A stretch of 64,000 nucleotides of DNA from Artocarpus heterophyllus (lineage: Eukaryota; Streptophyta; Magnoliopsida; Rosales; Moraceae): positions 32,323,521 to 32,387,520 of the forward strand of contig CM046333.1 in NCBI GenBank assembly GCA_025403435.1. The letters run 5' to 3'. Positions 33,751-44,507 of the stretch are shown here, in pieces. The position numbers and the translations under genes were made by a program. The notes beneath the pieces were generated by a model, which was given only the letters and a program-made list of their open reading frames with translations, did not search any database and was not told where the DNA came from. Numbering within the stretch: the first letter of the stretch is position 1; every line of letters begins with the position of its first letter.

Positions 33751-36700
33751 ATGTCTAAAAATATTTTATAATCGATACTTGATAAAAACCTGTTAACTGG
33801 TGAGAATTACAATGATTGAAAACGGAACCTGGATATCGTCCTGTCCTTTGAGAAACTAAAATATGTTCTGACAACTCCTTGTCCTCCCGAGCCTACGGGA
33901 GACTCATCTAATGAGCAATTCCAAGCGTATGACCGCTGGAAAGATGCTAATGATCAGGCCCGCTGCTATGTTATGGCCAGCATGAATAATGTGCTGCAGG
34001 CTCAACATCAAGATTATGAGACTGCAAAGTAGATCTTGGATAACCTTGAGGACATGTTTGGAGGCCAGGCCATAACAAAGCGGCAAGGGGTGCTTCGAAA
34101 ACTTCTAAACTGTGGACAGAGACCGGGGACATCTGTAAAGGAGCACATGATGTTGGTCATGGGTTACCTCGCTGAGGCTCAAACCAATGGAGCCGACATC
34201 GATGCTGAAACTCAGATGACTATGGTCTTTGAGACTCTATCTAAGGAATTTATTCCGTTTAGAGCTACATTTAATTTAAGCAATAGATGGGATATGACCT
34301 TGACAGAACTGATGAAACAGTTACAGCAGTTTGAACTGCTAATCAGGGAGTCTCCTGCGGGTGGTGAGACCAACATGGTAGCTGCTTCTGGTTCCTGGGA
34401 ATTGAAAGAAGCAAAGGGCGAAGAACGGCAAGTCTTCTTTCCTGCTAAAACCAAAAGCAAGAAGAAGAAGAAGAAGAACCCAAAGAAGCTTAAGTGCTTC
34501 TTCTATGGAAAGGTAGGGCATATTAAAAAGCATTGCAAGGACTTCCTTTCCAAAGGAGGTAGGTGTAATCTTCTGTATTTAGAAACTTGTTTGGTTGAGG
34601 AATCCAATGATATTTAGGTCATAGATTCCGGTGCAACTAATCATGTTTGTGTTTCTCTGTAGGGATTTAAAGAAACGAGAAGTCTGCAACGTGAAGACTT
34701 TATGCTTCAGATGGGCAATGGATCCTTGGTCTCAGCGGAAGCAGTGGGAGATGTCCATCTTTACTTTGATAATTAAAGGAATTTAATTTTGCAAGATTGT
34801 TTTTATGTTCCTAAATTTAAAAGGAATTTAATTTCTGTGTCTTGTTTATTTAAAGACTCCTACATGGTATCTTTTAATGAAAAAGGGGTGATTCGTAAAA
34901 ATAAATCTTTTATCTGTTCTGGATGGATGCAAAATAATCTATATTTTATCAAGCCTAAGATGGACTTATTGCTTAATGCTGAGATGAATGATAATAACTC
35001 TAAAAGACTTAAAACTTCTCACTCTAATAAGACTTATCTTTGGCATTTGTGCCTTGGTCACATTAACCTAAATAGGATTCAAAGGTTGGAAAGGGATAGA
35101 CCTTTAAGTCACTTAAAGGTGGAATCTATACCTCAATGTGAATCTTGTTTGGAGGGTAAAATGACCAAAAGACCATACGGGTCTAAAGGCAATAGGGTCG
35201 AAGGGCTTCTAGAACTTGTGCATAGTGATGTTTACGGACCGATGAACATCCAGGCACGAGGAGGGTATGAGTACTTCGTCACTTTTATTAATAATTACTT
35301 AAGATATGGGTATGTGTACCTAATGCACCACAAAAGCGAAACTTTTGACAAGTTCAGGGAGTTTTGGGCTAAAGTGGAAAAACAATTGAGTAGACCCATA
35401 AAGGCACTTCGATCCGATCGAGGTGGAGAATACCTTTCTGATGAGTTCTTGGGACACGTGTTAGAGAATGGGATTTTATCCCATTTGACTACGCCAGGCA
35501 CTCCGCAGCAGAATGGCGTAGCAGAGAGAAGAAATAGGACTTTGTTGGACATGATTAGGTCCATGATGAGTTATTCATCATTGCCTTTATCCTTTTGGGG
35601 ATATGCACTACAAACCGCATGTTATCTTTTGAACAATGTGCCTTCAAAATCGGTCCCTAAAACTCCTCACGAGTTGTGGACAAGAAGGAAGACATCCTTA
35701 AACCATATTCGCATATGGGGACGTCCGGGTCATGTCCTGTTTAAGGATTCGAATAAGCTGGAAGCACGTTCGGAAGTTTGCGTATTTGTAGGATATCCAA
35801 AAGGGACTAAAGGGGGTTATTTTTATAACCCAAAGAAAAATAAAGTCGTGGTTTCAACTAATGCAACTTTCCTTGAGGAGAGTTACATGGACGACTTTAA
35901 ACCTCAAAGCAAAGTGGTGCTTGAGGAGTTAAGGGGTGATTCGTTCACTCTGGAGGTTCCGAACGAAACCATTCCGATCGGTGTAGAAAAACCAAACGAA
36001 CCTAAACAACAACCTCATGGGCTTCGGCATAGTGGGAGGATCAGGCGTCAACCTAAGAGGTATATGCTTAATGGGGAAGCCTTCTTGGCTGAACCAGATG
36101 AACATGACAGGGATCCTTATACTTACGTAGAGGCTATGGAGGATGTTAATTCAGAACTCTGGACAGAGGCCATGAACATTGAGATGAAGTCTATAGAGAC
36201 TAATCGGGTCTGGGAGCTTGTGGATCTTCCCGAAGGGGTAAAACCCATAGGTTGTAAGTGGATCAACAAGAGGAAAAGAGGAGTGGATAGAAAGGTCGAA
36301 ACCTTTAAGGCTAGACTGGTAGCTAAGGGTTATACGCAAAAGGAAGGAATCGATTATGAGAAAACCTTTCGCTTGTAGCCATGCTTAAGTCCATCCGGAT
36401 TCTCTTGTCCATAGCTGCCACTCTCGACTACGAGATTTGGCATATGGATGTCAAGACGGCTTTTTTGAATGGCTATCTTGATGAGTCTATTTATATGGAA
36501 CAACCAAACGGGTTCAAGGTCGTGGGTCAAGAGGGTAAGGTTTGTAAGCTGCTGAAGTCAATTTATGGACTTAAGTAGGCTTCTCGTTCTTGGAAAATAA
36601 GATTTGATCAGGTGATCAAGACTTATGGGTTCTTACAAAATGCGGAAGAACCATGTGTTTATAAACACATAAAGGATGGGAAGGTGGTTTTTCTACTGCT

Positions 36701-37691
36701 CTATGTAGATGACATTCTGCTAATTGACAATAACGTTGGGGCATTATCATCAGTCAAATTATGGTTGACCAAGCAGTTTGACATGAAGGCCTTGGGTGAG
36801 GCTAATTTTGTTCTCGGTATCCAGATCTTTCGGGATAGGAAGAACAAAATGATAGCTTTGTCACAAGCTGGCTACATAGATAAAATTCTCAGGAGGTTTG
36901 CAATGCAGGATTCCAAGAAAGGTGGGCAACCATCTAGGTCTGGAATTACTCTTTCTAAGAAAGACTCTCCAAAGTCTTATGAAGAAAGAGAATACATGAA
37001 GAAGGTGCCTTATGCTTCTGTAGTGGGTAGTCTTATGTATGTCATGCTTTGCACACGACCGGATATTAGCTATACGGTCGGGATTGTAAGTCGATTTCAG
37101 GCGGATCCAGGACCAAACCATTGGGTTGTGGTAAAGCATATTTTCAAGTACCTGAGAAGGACTCGAGGGTATATGCTTGTGTATTCGGGTGAGGACTTGA
37201 CTCCTCTAGGATACACTGACTCAGATTTTCAATCCTGTCTAGATTCTAGGAAATCGACTTCTGGGTTTGTGTTTACTCTGGGCGGTGGTGCCATCAGTTG
37301 GAGAAGTGCGAAGCAAGATTGCACTTCGGATTCAATGATGGAGGCCAAGTATGTGGCGGCTAGTGATGCTTCGAAAGAAGTAGTGTGGCTCCGCAAGTTC
37401 CTTGGGGATCTTGAGATAGTTCCTGGTATGGATAAGGCAGTATCACTGTACTGTGATAACAGTGCGGCGGTAGCTAATGCTAAGGAACCAAGATTTCACA
37501 AGAAGAGTAAACATATTGATCGAAAGTATCACGTGATAAAGGACTTCGTTGAGGGCGGGCATGTCACGGTGTGCAAGATCGCGTCAAAGGACAATTTAGC
37601 TGATCCATTTACGAAGACACTAACAGGGAGAGTCTTCGAGAAACATGTGGAAGCTATGGGGATACGAGATTTGCTGTATTTACTCACTTAG
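33751..37691 (+). pseudogene. Element B gag-pol polyprotein, broken
   Basis: The frame opens at ATG 33751. Gag has in-frame stops near 33769, 33820 and 34030, then stays open (34036-34617) through a Lys-rich stretch and a zinc knuckle. The second cysteine of that knuckle is a tyrosine (CFFYGK...HC, about 34495-34540). A stop near 34615 precedes the protease DSGAT block at 34624, with further stops near 34660 and 34775. Integrase follows (34789 onward: HLCLGH, CESC zinc region, HSDV, SDRGGEY and NGVAERRN acidic residues), then the start of reverse transcriptase. A 1-base frame change near 36368 and a stop at 36576 interrupt it. YVDDILL (about 36700) and RNase H YTDSDF, CDNSA and KHIDRK blocks run to the stop at 37691. 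Confidence 0.92.
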
Positions 37692-37693
37692 TG

Positions 37694-37705
37694 CAAGTGG
37701 GAGAT
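37694..37705 (+). other. Polypurine tract of element B
   Basis: CAAGTGGGAGAT abuts the 3' LTR. Elements A and C carry CAAGTGGAAGAT and CAAGTGGGAGAT at the same place. Confidence 0.85.
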
Positions 37706-39704
37706 TGTTAGATATGTATGCCCTAAGGAGTAAAAATGTAATGCGTTTTTGGAGCCATTTTTATCAATAAAGAATTTATTCATATATATATACCAAATCT
37801 CGTCCTCTTTACGTTCATAATTGTTGAATATAAGTTAAGCAAACAGTAGTCTGAGACTGTCGGTCTAAACCTTAAGAATTGGGCATATGATGGATTGATT
37901 ATGCGGAAGACACGATTCTTAAGGTGACGGTCTAAAACATATGATCCGCAATCGAGGGAATAAAGTTGGGTGCTTTAATCATGTAAAGATTGTTATGTTG
38001 TCTATATCCTTTTTGGGAGATGGTTTGTCTTGGCCATCGGAGTTGGACTCTGTGAATAGAAACATTAGCACATTGTCATAGGTGACGATGTGTTGGATCG
38101 GGACATAAAGTGAATTGATTTGGATTAATACTTCTGTCTCGGAAAATCGATTCACTTTAGACAGTCATTTATATTGTATCTTAATCCTGAGATGAATAGT
38201 GGGCCCGTTGTCTCAACTTGTGTCTTTTGATGTACCAAAGGGTGACTTCCACATCTCAATAGTGGTATGCATGCCGGTACGTTGGAGGCATGACTCTTGA
38301 TAGCGTATACTTGTTATTCATAGATATGGAATTCATAGCTCCTCATTAGGAGTAATGATATCCTTTTATATGCGTTATCCTGTAATTGAAAAACTGGAGC
38401 ACTCAACCATTTAGATACATAGGTGTAACCGAATGGTATACTATCTTTATATGGTAAGTTTTCTAATGGTGAGATAATGGAACGTAAGATAAAAATAATC
38501 GGGAAGGTAAGATAGAACTTGTCCTTAAGCCGATTATGGATTTTCATATGGGGATACGATACACTTTGATATGTCATGGAGACTTAGCTATACGAGCTTC
38601 GTAATTCTATAAAGTTCGAGAGTGCAGCTCCAAGCTTTTAGTGGAGTAGCGTTGGAGTTGATAATTATGAAATGTATATCTGGGATATTGGGTTTCATAA
38701 TTATCATAAGCTTGAACTTTATAGGTCCATTTTGGTCCCCTTTGCTAGCTCACAAAATCCTGTAACGATATGGCATGCTTTTTCAATAATTGGTGACTTA
38801 TGTCGGATTTATCAGATTGGTTTAAAATTTGAAAGAATCAAATAATTCATGTTTGTTTATTGGATAAATTAATTTTGTAATAAAATTAATTTAAGATAAA
38901 CTTGTTCAATTATTGGGATCGGATAATTCTTGTCTGTTTATCGGTTGATTTAATTGGATAAATTAAATGAAGATAAATTTGTAGAATTATTGTGAATTGA
39001 TTTATTTTCTTAGAGATTATCTTGATAAAGTTTGTTTTGATCAGATAACTTTTCTATTGGGTTATTTGAATCAAAACTGAGACTTTATCCTATAGAATCT
39101 CGGGTGAAAAATAGAAGATTTGTGGAGATATTTACGCGGCAGTTCAGCTTGTCGACCTACATGTTCGGCCTGCCGATCAGTGAGAGATAAGATTACATAT
39201 TTTCACAAAGATCTTATCAGATATTGATCAAAACTTGATTCTGTTTCGAGTTTTTGAGACCTAATCTGATAAGTACTGACCCCAAGACCAATCGCTATAT
39301 AAAGGTTGTGAGTCTCATGATTTACTCAGATCAATTGAGAGATTAAGAGTGATACTCTTCTGGTGAGTATCTGAAAACTCCCTGAGAGCTTTTGTTCACA
39401 AATCACGAACACTAGCTTTGGGTTCTCTCAATTGGTTGGAAGGATAGTCACCAGTGGAAGAGCTGTACGCGTGAGCCCACACTTTCTCCAGTCATGGATA
39501 GAGTATAGTAAAGAAGACCAATTGGTTGAGGCTCTTCTGTAATGTTACTTCTCTTCACGGATCGCAGAGGTTCTTCGGCACACAGAGGTTAGTGAGATAT
39601 GTTTAATTTATACATATAGCATGTCAAACTTGTGTTTTAGAAAAATACTCTGATGTTAAATTTTTTAAATTTTCGTTGCGCACCTCTCACCCATTTTTCC
39701 AACA
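37706..39704 (+). repeat. 3' LTR of element B
   Basis: 1,999 bp from TGTTAGATATG to TTTTTCCAACA. TATATAAA lies at 39296-39303. It has two palindrome units (39144 and 39165), one fewer than the 5' LTR, which accounts for most of the length difference. Confidence 0.95.
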
Positions 39705-39709
39705 AACCC

Positions 39710-40482
39710 AACCCGAATCCACTTCTAGGCCCCACCCCTCTCCTTTTTTTTTTTTAAGTCTTGGGTCACCCAGGGTTGAGGCCCTGGGTGTCCAACTGGT
39801 CACGGGCCTCTTTGGCCCGTGCAACCAGTTGCAAGTTCTGGGCCGAAGCCCATAACCTTCCTCACGCCCAAGGGTCGCGACCCCTAGGTATTGTCGCCAG
39901 GCGGTTGGCAGAGCCAACCGTCAAGGTGACTTCGTTGCGTTGGCCGCTGCTCTGCTCGCCGGCGCGGAGGTCTGAAGGCCCCGGCGTTGACGGCGGAACA
40001 ACAGGCCGCCGATGAAACCCAAAAATAGCCATCGTTTTTTTTTTAATCCAAGAATGCCGGCTGAACAGCAGCTTTTGGCTGCCGTTTCCACTCCTCCGTC
40101 GAGGCCAAAGACCACGGCTTGTCCTTTCCGGCGCTGCCTGAGGGTCATGGCTGGTTTCCTTGCCGGCGGCAGTGAGATTGCCATCGGTAATCCCACGAGT
40201 TACATAACCCACTCACAGTTCGATTTCTTTGAAATCATATATGGCAGTGAGCAATTTTTTTAAAAAAAAATTGAGTGCAACCATGTTGCACGAAAGAAGG
40301 AAAGAAAAAAACAAAAGTTCAACAATTTTGCACAGCAACCATAATTAATTCCACATACGTACGTACACGTATCTTTATTAATGAATCCATATTGAACAAA
40401 AAACAGAATGAACCTTATTCAACCAAACCTTATTCAACCGAAACTTTTGAGAAAAAATTTCTCAATAATTCAACATGAAACA
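39710..40482 (-). other. Element A leader, primer-site-proximal part, GC-rich
   Basis: This is the untranslated leader of element A between primer site and nested element B. The part at 39760-40160 is GC-rich and highly structured, with three strong hairpins at 39768-39920. Several overlapping open frames occur on both strands (39687-40263) but none resembles a known protein, and I treat them as GC by-products. Confidence 0.7.
39768..39920 (-). other. Three strong hairpins in element A leader
   Basis: Hairpin 1: ACCCAGGG (39768-39775) pairs with CCCTGGGT (39782-39789) around a 6-nt loop. Hairpin 2: CAACTGGT plus CACGGGCC (39793-39808) pairs with GGCCCGTG (39814-39821) and, after a 2-nt bulge, ACCAGTTG (39824-39831), a 16-bp stem with a 5-nt loop. 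Hairpin 3: CGGTTGGC (39902-39909) pairs with GCCAACCG (39913-39920) around AGA. Confidence 0.8.
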
Positions 40483-40494
40483 GCTCTGATACCA
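40483..40494 (-). other. Primer-binding site of element A
   Basis: The minus strand reads TGGTATCAGAGC, exactly the tRNA-Met complement, two bases inside the 5' LTR. Confidence 0.9.
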
Positions 40495-40496
40495 CT

Positions 40497-40961
40497 TGTT
40501 AGATATCAAATCAAACCAAAATTCTGCCAAGATCGTTCATGTTAAATCATTGAGAGGAATAATTCCAAATTGCAGAAGTGTACCTTGATTCATGATCTTG
40601 GATTGTTGTGGGTTATTGTCTTCCAATCCAATACGTACTCCTTGAGATTTTCTTTGAAGATGGGATATCAGAGAAAACAGGAAGAGAATAATACGTACGT
40701 ATGAATTGGGGACCATAACTGTAATAAATAACTTTAGTTATTTTAATGTATTTTTAGTTTTACCCATCATAAAATCTAGAAATTATAAACTGGTATCTAC
40801 ACATATTATTAATAATAATAACCCATACTTTATATTAATACCCAAAAGCCTTTCAACTTTATCTTAATTATATCACTTTAATTTAGGCTTTATCTTAAGA
40901 TAGCATTAAACAACACATTTAAATACATATGTAGACCTACATGAAAAATTAATTTCCAACA
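40497..40961 (-). repeat. 5' LTR of element A
   Basis: 465 bp, pairs with 23842-24308. Ends TGTTAG...CCAACA on the plus strand, followed by GAAGT. Confidence 0.95.
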
Positions 40962-40966
40962 GAAGT

Positions 40967-42991
40967 CCCCACTGCCAAACGCTGCTGGGCGCCTCCAATG
41001 CCAACGAGCAGGTCTTCCCCCCTCGTCCCTTTCCGTAGTATGAGATTCATCTTCCGTTCCTACTTCCATTTTAATTTTTAAATTCCCAACAAAAAAATGA
41101 ACTTTTAATTTTTTTTTTCCTTCACTGTCTTCTTCAATAACCGAAATGAGGAAATATATATATAGTTGAGAATTTATTTGTGTGTCATTATATTGTTGTT
41201 GAACGTTCATTAATTTTGTTTTTTCTCCTATTGAACATGGGCATCTATCTATTATTACTAACTCATGCTGTGGAAATTTTCTATAAAAAAAATTGCTTCA
41301 TTCTAATAGCTTCCAAAGTTGATATAACTTCAATATTAGTGTTTGGAGTTTAAAATTGAAACTGATTCCTGTTCCTTTTCTTTTACTTGTTTCATTGAAG
41401 TCCAGCTATCAGTTAATTTGGTTGGACGTTCAACATGGACCCTTTTGACGACCTTTTTGCGATTAGGTGGAATGGAAGGTTTTAAAACATTAGATTAAAT
41501 CCTTCTTATTATAGGATCTCCCTATTATAATTATATATATTATTGCAAATAGTTTGATTCACAACTAACTGTAAATTGTGTGCTGCAATAAAAACACCAC
41601 GCTTTCGTTTGAGATAAAGAACATGATGTAAAAAAAGAAACGAACTAATGCTTCTTTTCTTTTTAAGTAAAAGAAATATAATTTGTTCAATTCATATATA
41701 AACCTTTACAATTTTATTACCAATTATTATTTCTTCGAATCCAAAGTTTGGTTTAAAAAAAAAAAGAAAAAAAAAATTATATTAAGGAAAAACTATTGCT
41801 TAGTATATAATTAAAGAAGAAAAATGTTTGAAAAAAATTGTAAGTTTATTTAGTGGACGGATAGAAAAAGGAAAACCAATAATACTATTTAGATATAGAG
41901 AATTTTTTTAGTGTTTTAAGAAGAGTGTAAAAGTAAAATAAAAGTTAATTGAAGAAAGCATGTGCCAAAAGTAAAACAGGAAGAGTTAATAGAGACACCC
42001 TTATTCAAATTTATAGGTTGATATTAATTGACATTTATTAGCATCTTAATGTATTTTAACTTATGCTAATACAAATTTGAAAAATCATTTCTTACAATTT
42101 CCAAGAAAAAACAATAGCAAACAGCGTACGTTTTCATTTTTATTATTTTTTTGGGTAGCGGATTTTAATACACTGTAATGAAAGTGGACTCCAAGTTGGA
42201 CTAAGCTACATGATCACGTGGGTTTCTTCTTTTATTATTATTATTATTATTGTTATTATTGTTATTATTTCTAAACGAAGTTGCGTATACTTAACATCTA
42301 GGAGTCATGCATCTTTTTCTATCCCAAGAACCATTATTAGATCGAATTATAATTTTTTTAATAATTTTTCTTTATTATATTATTAAATAACTATTACAAT
42401 GTAGAAATTATAATATTAATTGTTAACGACAGTTACCTCTTAACTTTATGTGCATTCACACACAATGTGTTCTACGGGCAAAATGGAAAAGAACCTTTGA
42501 ATTAAAAAAAAAAAGAAGGGTTTTCGTCTTAAAAAAAAAAAATGTTTAGGGGGCACATTTCCGATGAAAAAGAAATGGAGCAGAAAAGCCTGAGAATAAT
42601 TATAAAATTTTTTGTGGGTAATCTCGGCCGTTTATTGGGCCAATCTGTTGTTTAAGATCAACAAAAGCCCATAAAATATACGGTATTTAGCACTTTTACT
42701 CCTTGAATTTGTCACATATTTACAATTTATCTCATAAACTCTCAATTTTAACAAGTTACCTTATAAACTTACAAATCTATAGCAAATGAATCCACATTGA
42801 TCGCAATTTTAGTTTTTTGACTGAAATTAAAATGTAATTTGCGTGTGAATAATTGATTATTGACATGAATTGTCATTTTTATATATTTCCACACGAACTT
42901 AATGTGGTTAATATCTTTTTTAAGTTTTTATCACAATAAAAAAATTTGAATTAACTTTGATTTAAATTTGAATTTGGGTTAGCATCTACTG
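40967..42991. other. Non-coding stretch between elements A and C
   Basis: A GC-richer 80 bp right after element A (40962-41040) shows the site was once less AT-rich; no gene could be modelled across the insertion. The rest is AT-rich with a (TTA)n run at 42229-42268. No B-type LTR sequence is seen here. Confidence 0.4.
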
Positions 42992-44484
42992 CACATATAC
43001 ATATAAGTCATCTGTGAAAGTAAAAGGCAGTTTACCTTTTTCTTTTTTTTTTATTTGACCGAATCACACTGATTCGGTATTTATATTAAAAGGAAACAAA
43101 AAGTGAAACGTAAGTTATACTTTTACGTTTCCTTTTTTTTATAATATTATATTAATATATATATATATATATATTAATATGTTATAAAATCTTATATATA
43201 TAAAAAAAGATTTGGTTCAAAACCATATATATATATATATATATATATATCTAAATCTAAATTCAAAAATAAATTACATTTATTTAAGAATATATTTTAA
43301 AATTAACCAATTAATTAATTAACTAATGCTCAGTTAAATGTGACAACATTTATCACATTACATTATGTGTCACAGAGAACATTTTTCTGTGTCACATTAA
43401 TAATTCAAGTGTGAAATAATTAATTCAGAATTCAATAATTCTAAATTAAACATGTATAATTCATTCTATATAAAAATCTAATATAGTGTTACAGAGGTGG
43501 TATTTGGGACCTATGGACCTATAACCTAAGCTTCAATAAATTTGACAATTAATTAAACTCTTTGATTAATGTGCCAAATTTATTAGTTTCAGTGTTACTC
43601 CACTAAAAACCTAAAACTGAACTCTTGAGATTATAGTGAAATTACTCAGAAAATTAGCGAGTAGTCCATTGATATAATCATTACATATAAGCCAGTCCTC
43701 CATAAAAAGTTCATAATAAGAGCTAGGTTCAATTTCCATTCACGTCTCTTACTACATCTCTATCATTGAGTTCCAATAATTCTCTAATGAACAATTAATT
43801 CATAATTTTATTATAAACGAGCGCTCTACTGTTCAAACCTTGAATTATCACTCAAGATAACTATTTTTCTAACTTCCATAGGGAAGGAATGGATTCCATA
43901 TCTGTATAATATTATTCCCAGCCATTTATTACTTGATGTTTCCAAGATACTAAGTTATAATCTATGCTTAGATAAATCTTACCATGCAAGTCAAAAAACA
44001 TAATGTCATAAATAGAAGTCTAATAAATACTCAGGATTAAGACTGTCAAATATGATCATCATAGTGATAAATTTGAATACTCTATTTGTAACGGATGATT
44101 ATTAGAGACTCATAATTTATCTGGTTCAATCCTATATAATCTCATTATATAAAGTACCTCCAATCCAATGTCTCTACATTAATAGTCCAGATAATGACTA
44201 TTTCATTTTAAATAAGATTAGACCGTACTTGTAATATTTAATTAAAGATCCCAAACTTTAATTAATTATCACAAACTATTTAGATTATTATCTATAAATT
44301 TTATCCCTAAGCAAATAACACTTATATACTAAATTTATAGTCACATAAAAAATCATGGAATTTTGTTGATGTTTATAAATGTATTCATAACACATATAAT
44401 CAACCAAAATAATAATAAATGTCACTTTATTTATTTATTAACAATATGTACAATGTCACAGCTTTTAGGGCACCAAACCCAACA
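42992..44484 (-). repeat. Truncated 3' LTR of element C
   Basis: Matches 50531-52030 with small differences, including long TA runs near 43150 and 43230. Similarity stops abruptly at 42991. Confidence 0.92.
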
Positions 44485-44507
44485 ATCTCCCACTTGCCCT
44501 AAAGCAG

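Larger units (their letters stand above)
29374..39704 (+). mobile_element. Copia element B, complete, nested in element A
   Basis: The 5' LTR is 29374-32066, the primer site TTGGTATCAGAGC 32068-32080, the polyprotein 33751-37691, the polypurine tract CAAGTGGGAGAT 37694-37705 and the 3' LTR 37706-39704. Flanks 29369-29373 and 39705-39709 are both AACCC, a perfect 5-bp duplication. The 10,331-bp length includes a 663-bp hAT insertion in the 5' LTR. The long (about 2 kb) LTRs and the gag/pol blocks are those of a Ty1/copia element. I do not assign a lineage firmly. It is coding-defective. Confidence 0.95.
23842..40961 (-). mobile_element. Copia element A, minus strand, split by nested element B
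   Basis: Both ends are defined. The 3' LTR is at 23842-24308 and the 5' LTR at 40497-40961, each starting TGTTAG and ending CCAACA on the plus strand. Flanks 23837-23841 and 40962-40966 are both GAAGT. Total span is 17,120 bp; without element B and one copy of its target duplication it is 6,784 bp, a normal copia length. The order on the minus strand is LTR, primer site (40494-40483), GC-rich leader, [element B], gag, protease, integrase, reverse transcriptase, RNase H, polypurine tract (24320-24309), LTR. The coding region has stops and frameshifts, so it cannot move by itself. Confidence 0.95.

Noticed and set aside
39687..40263. Several overlapping open frames of 76-116 codons on both strands
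   Set aside because: They occupy the GC-rich leader of element A, overlap each other on both strands and resemble no protein; stop codons are simply rare in GC-rich DNA.
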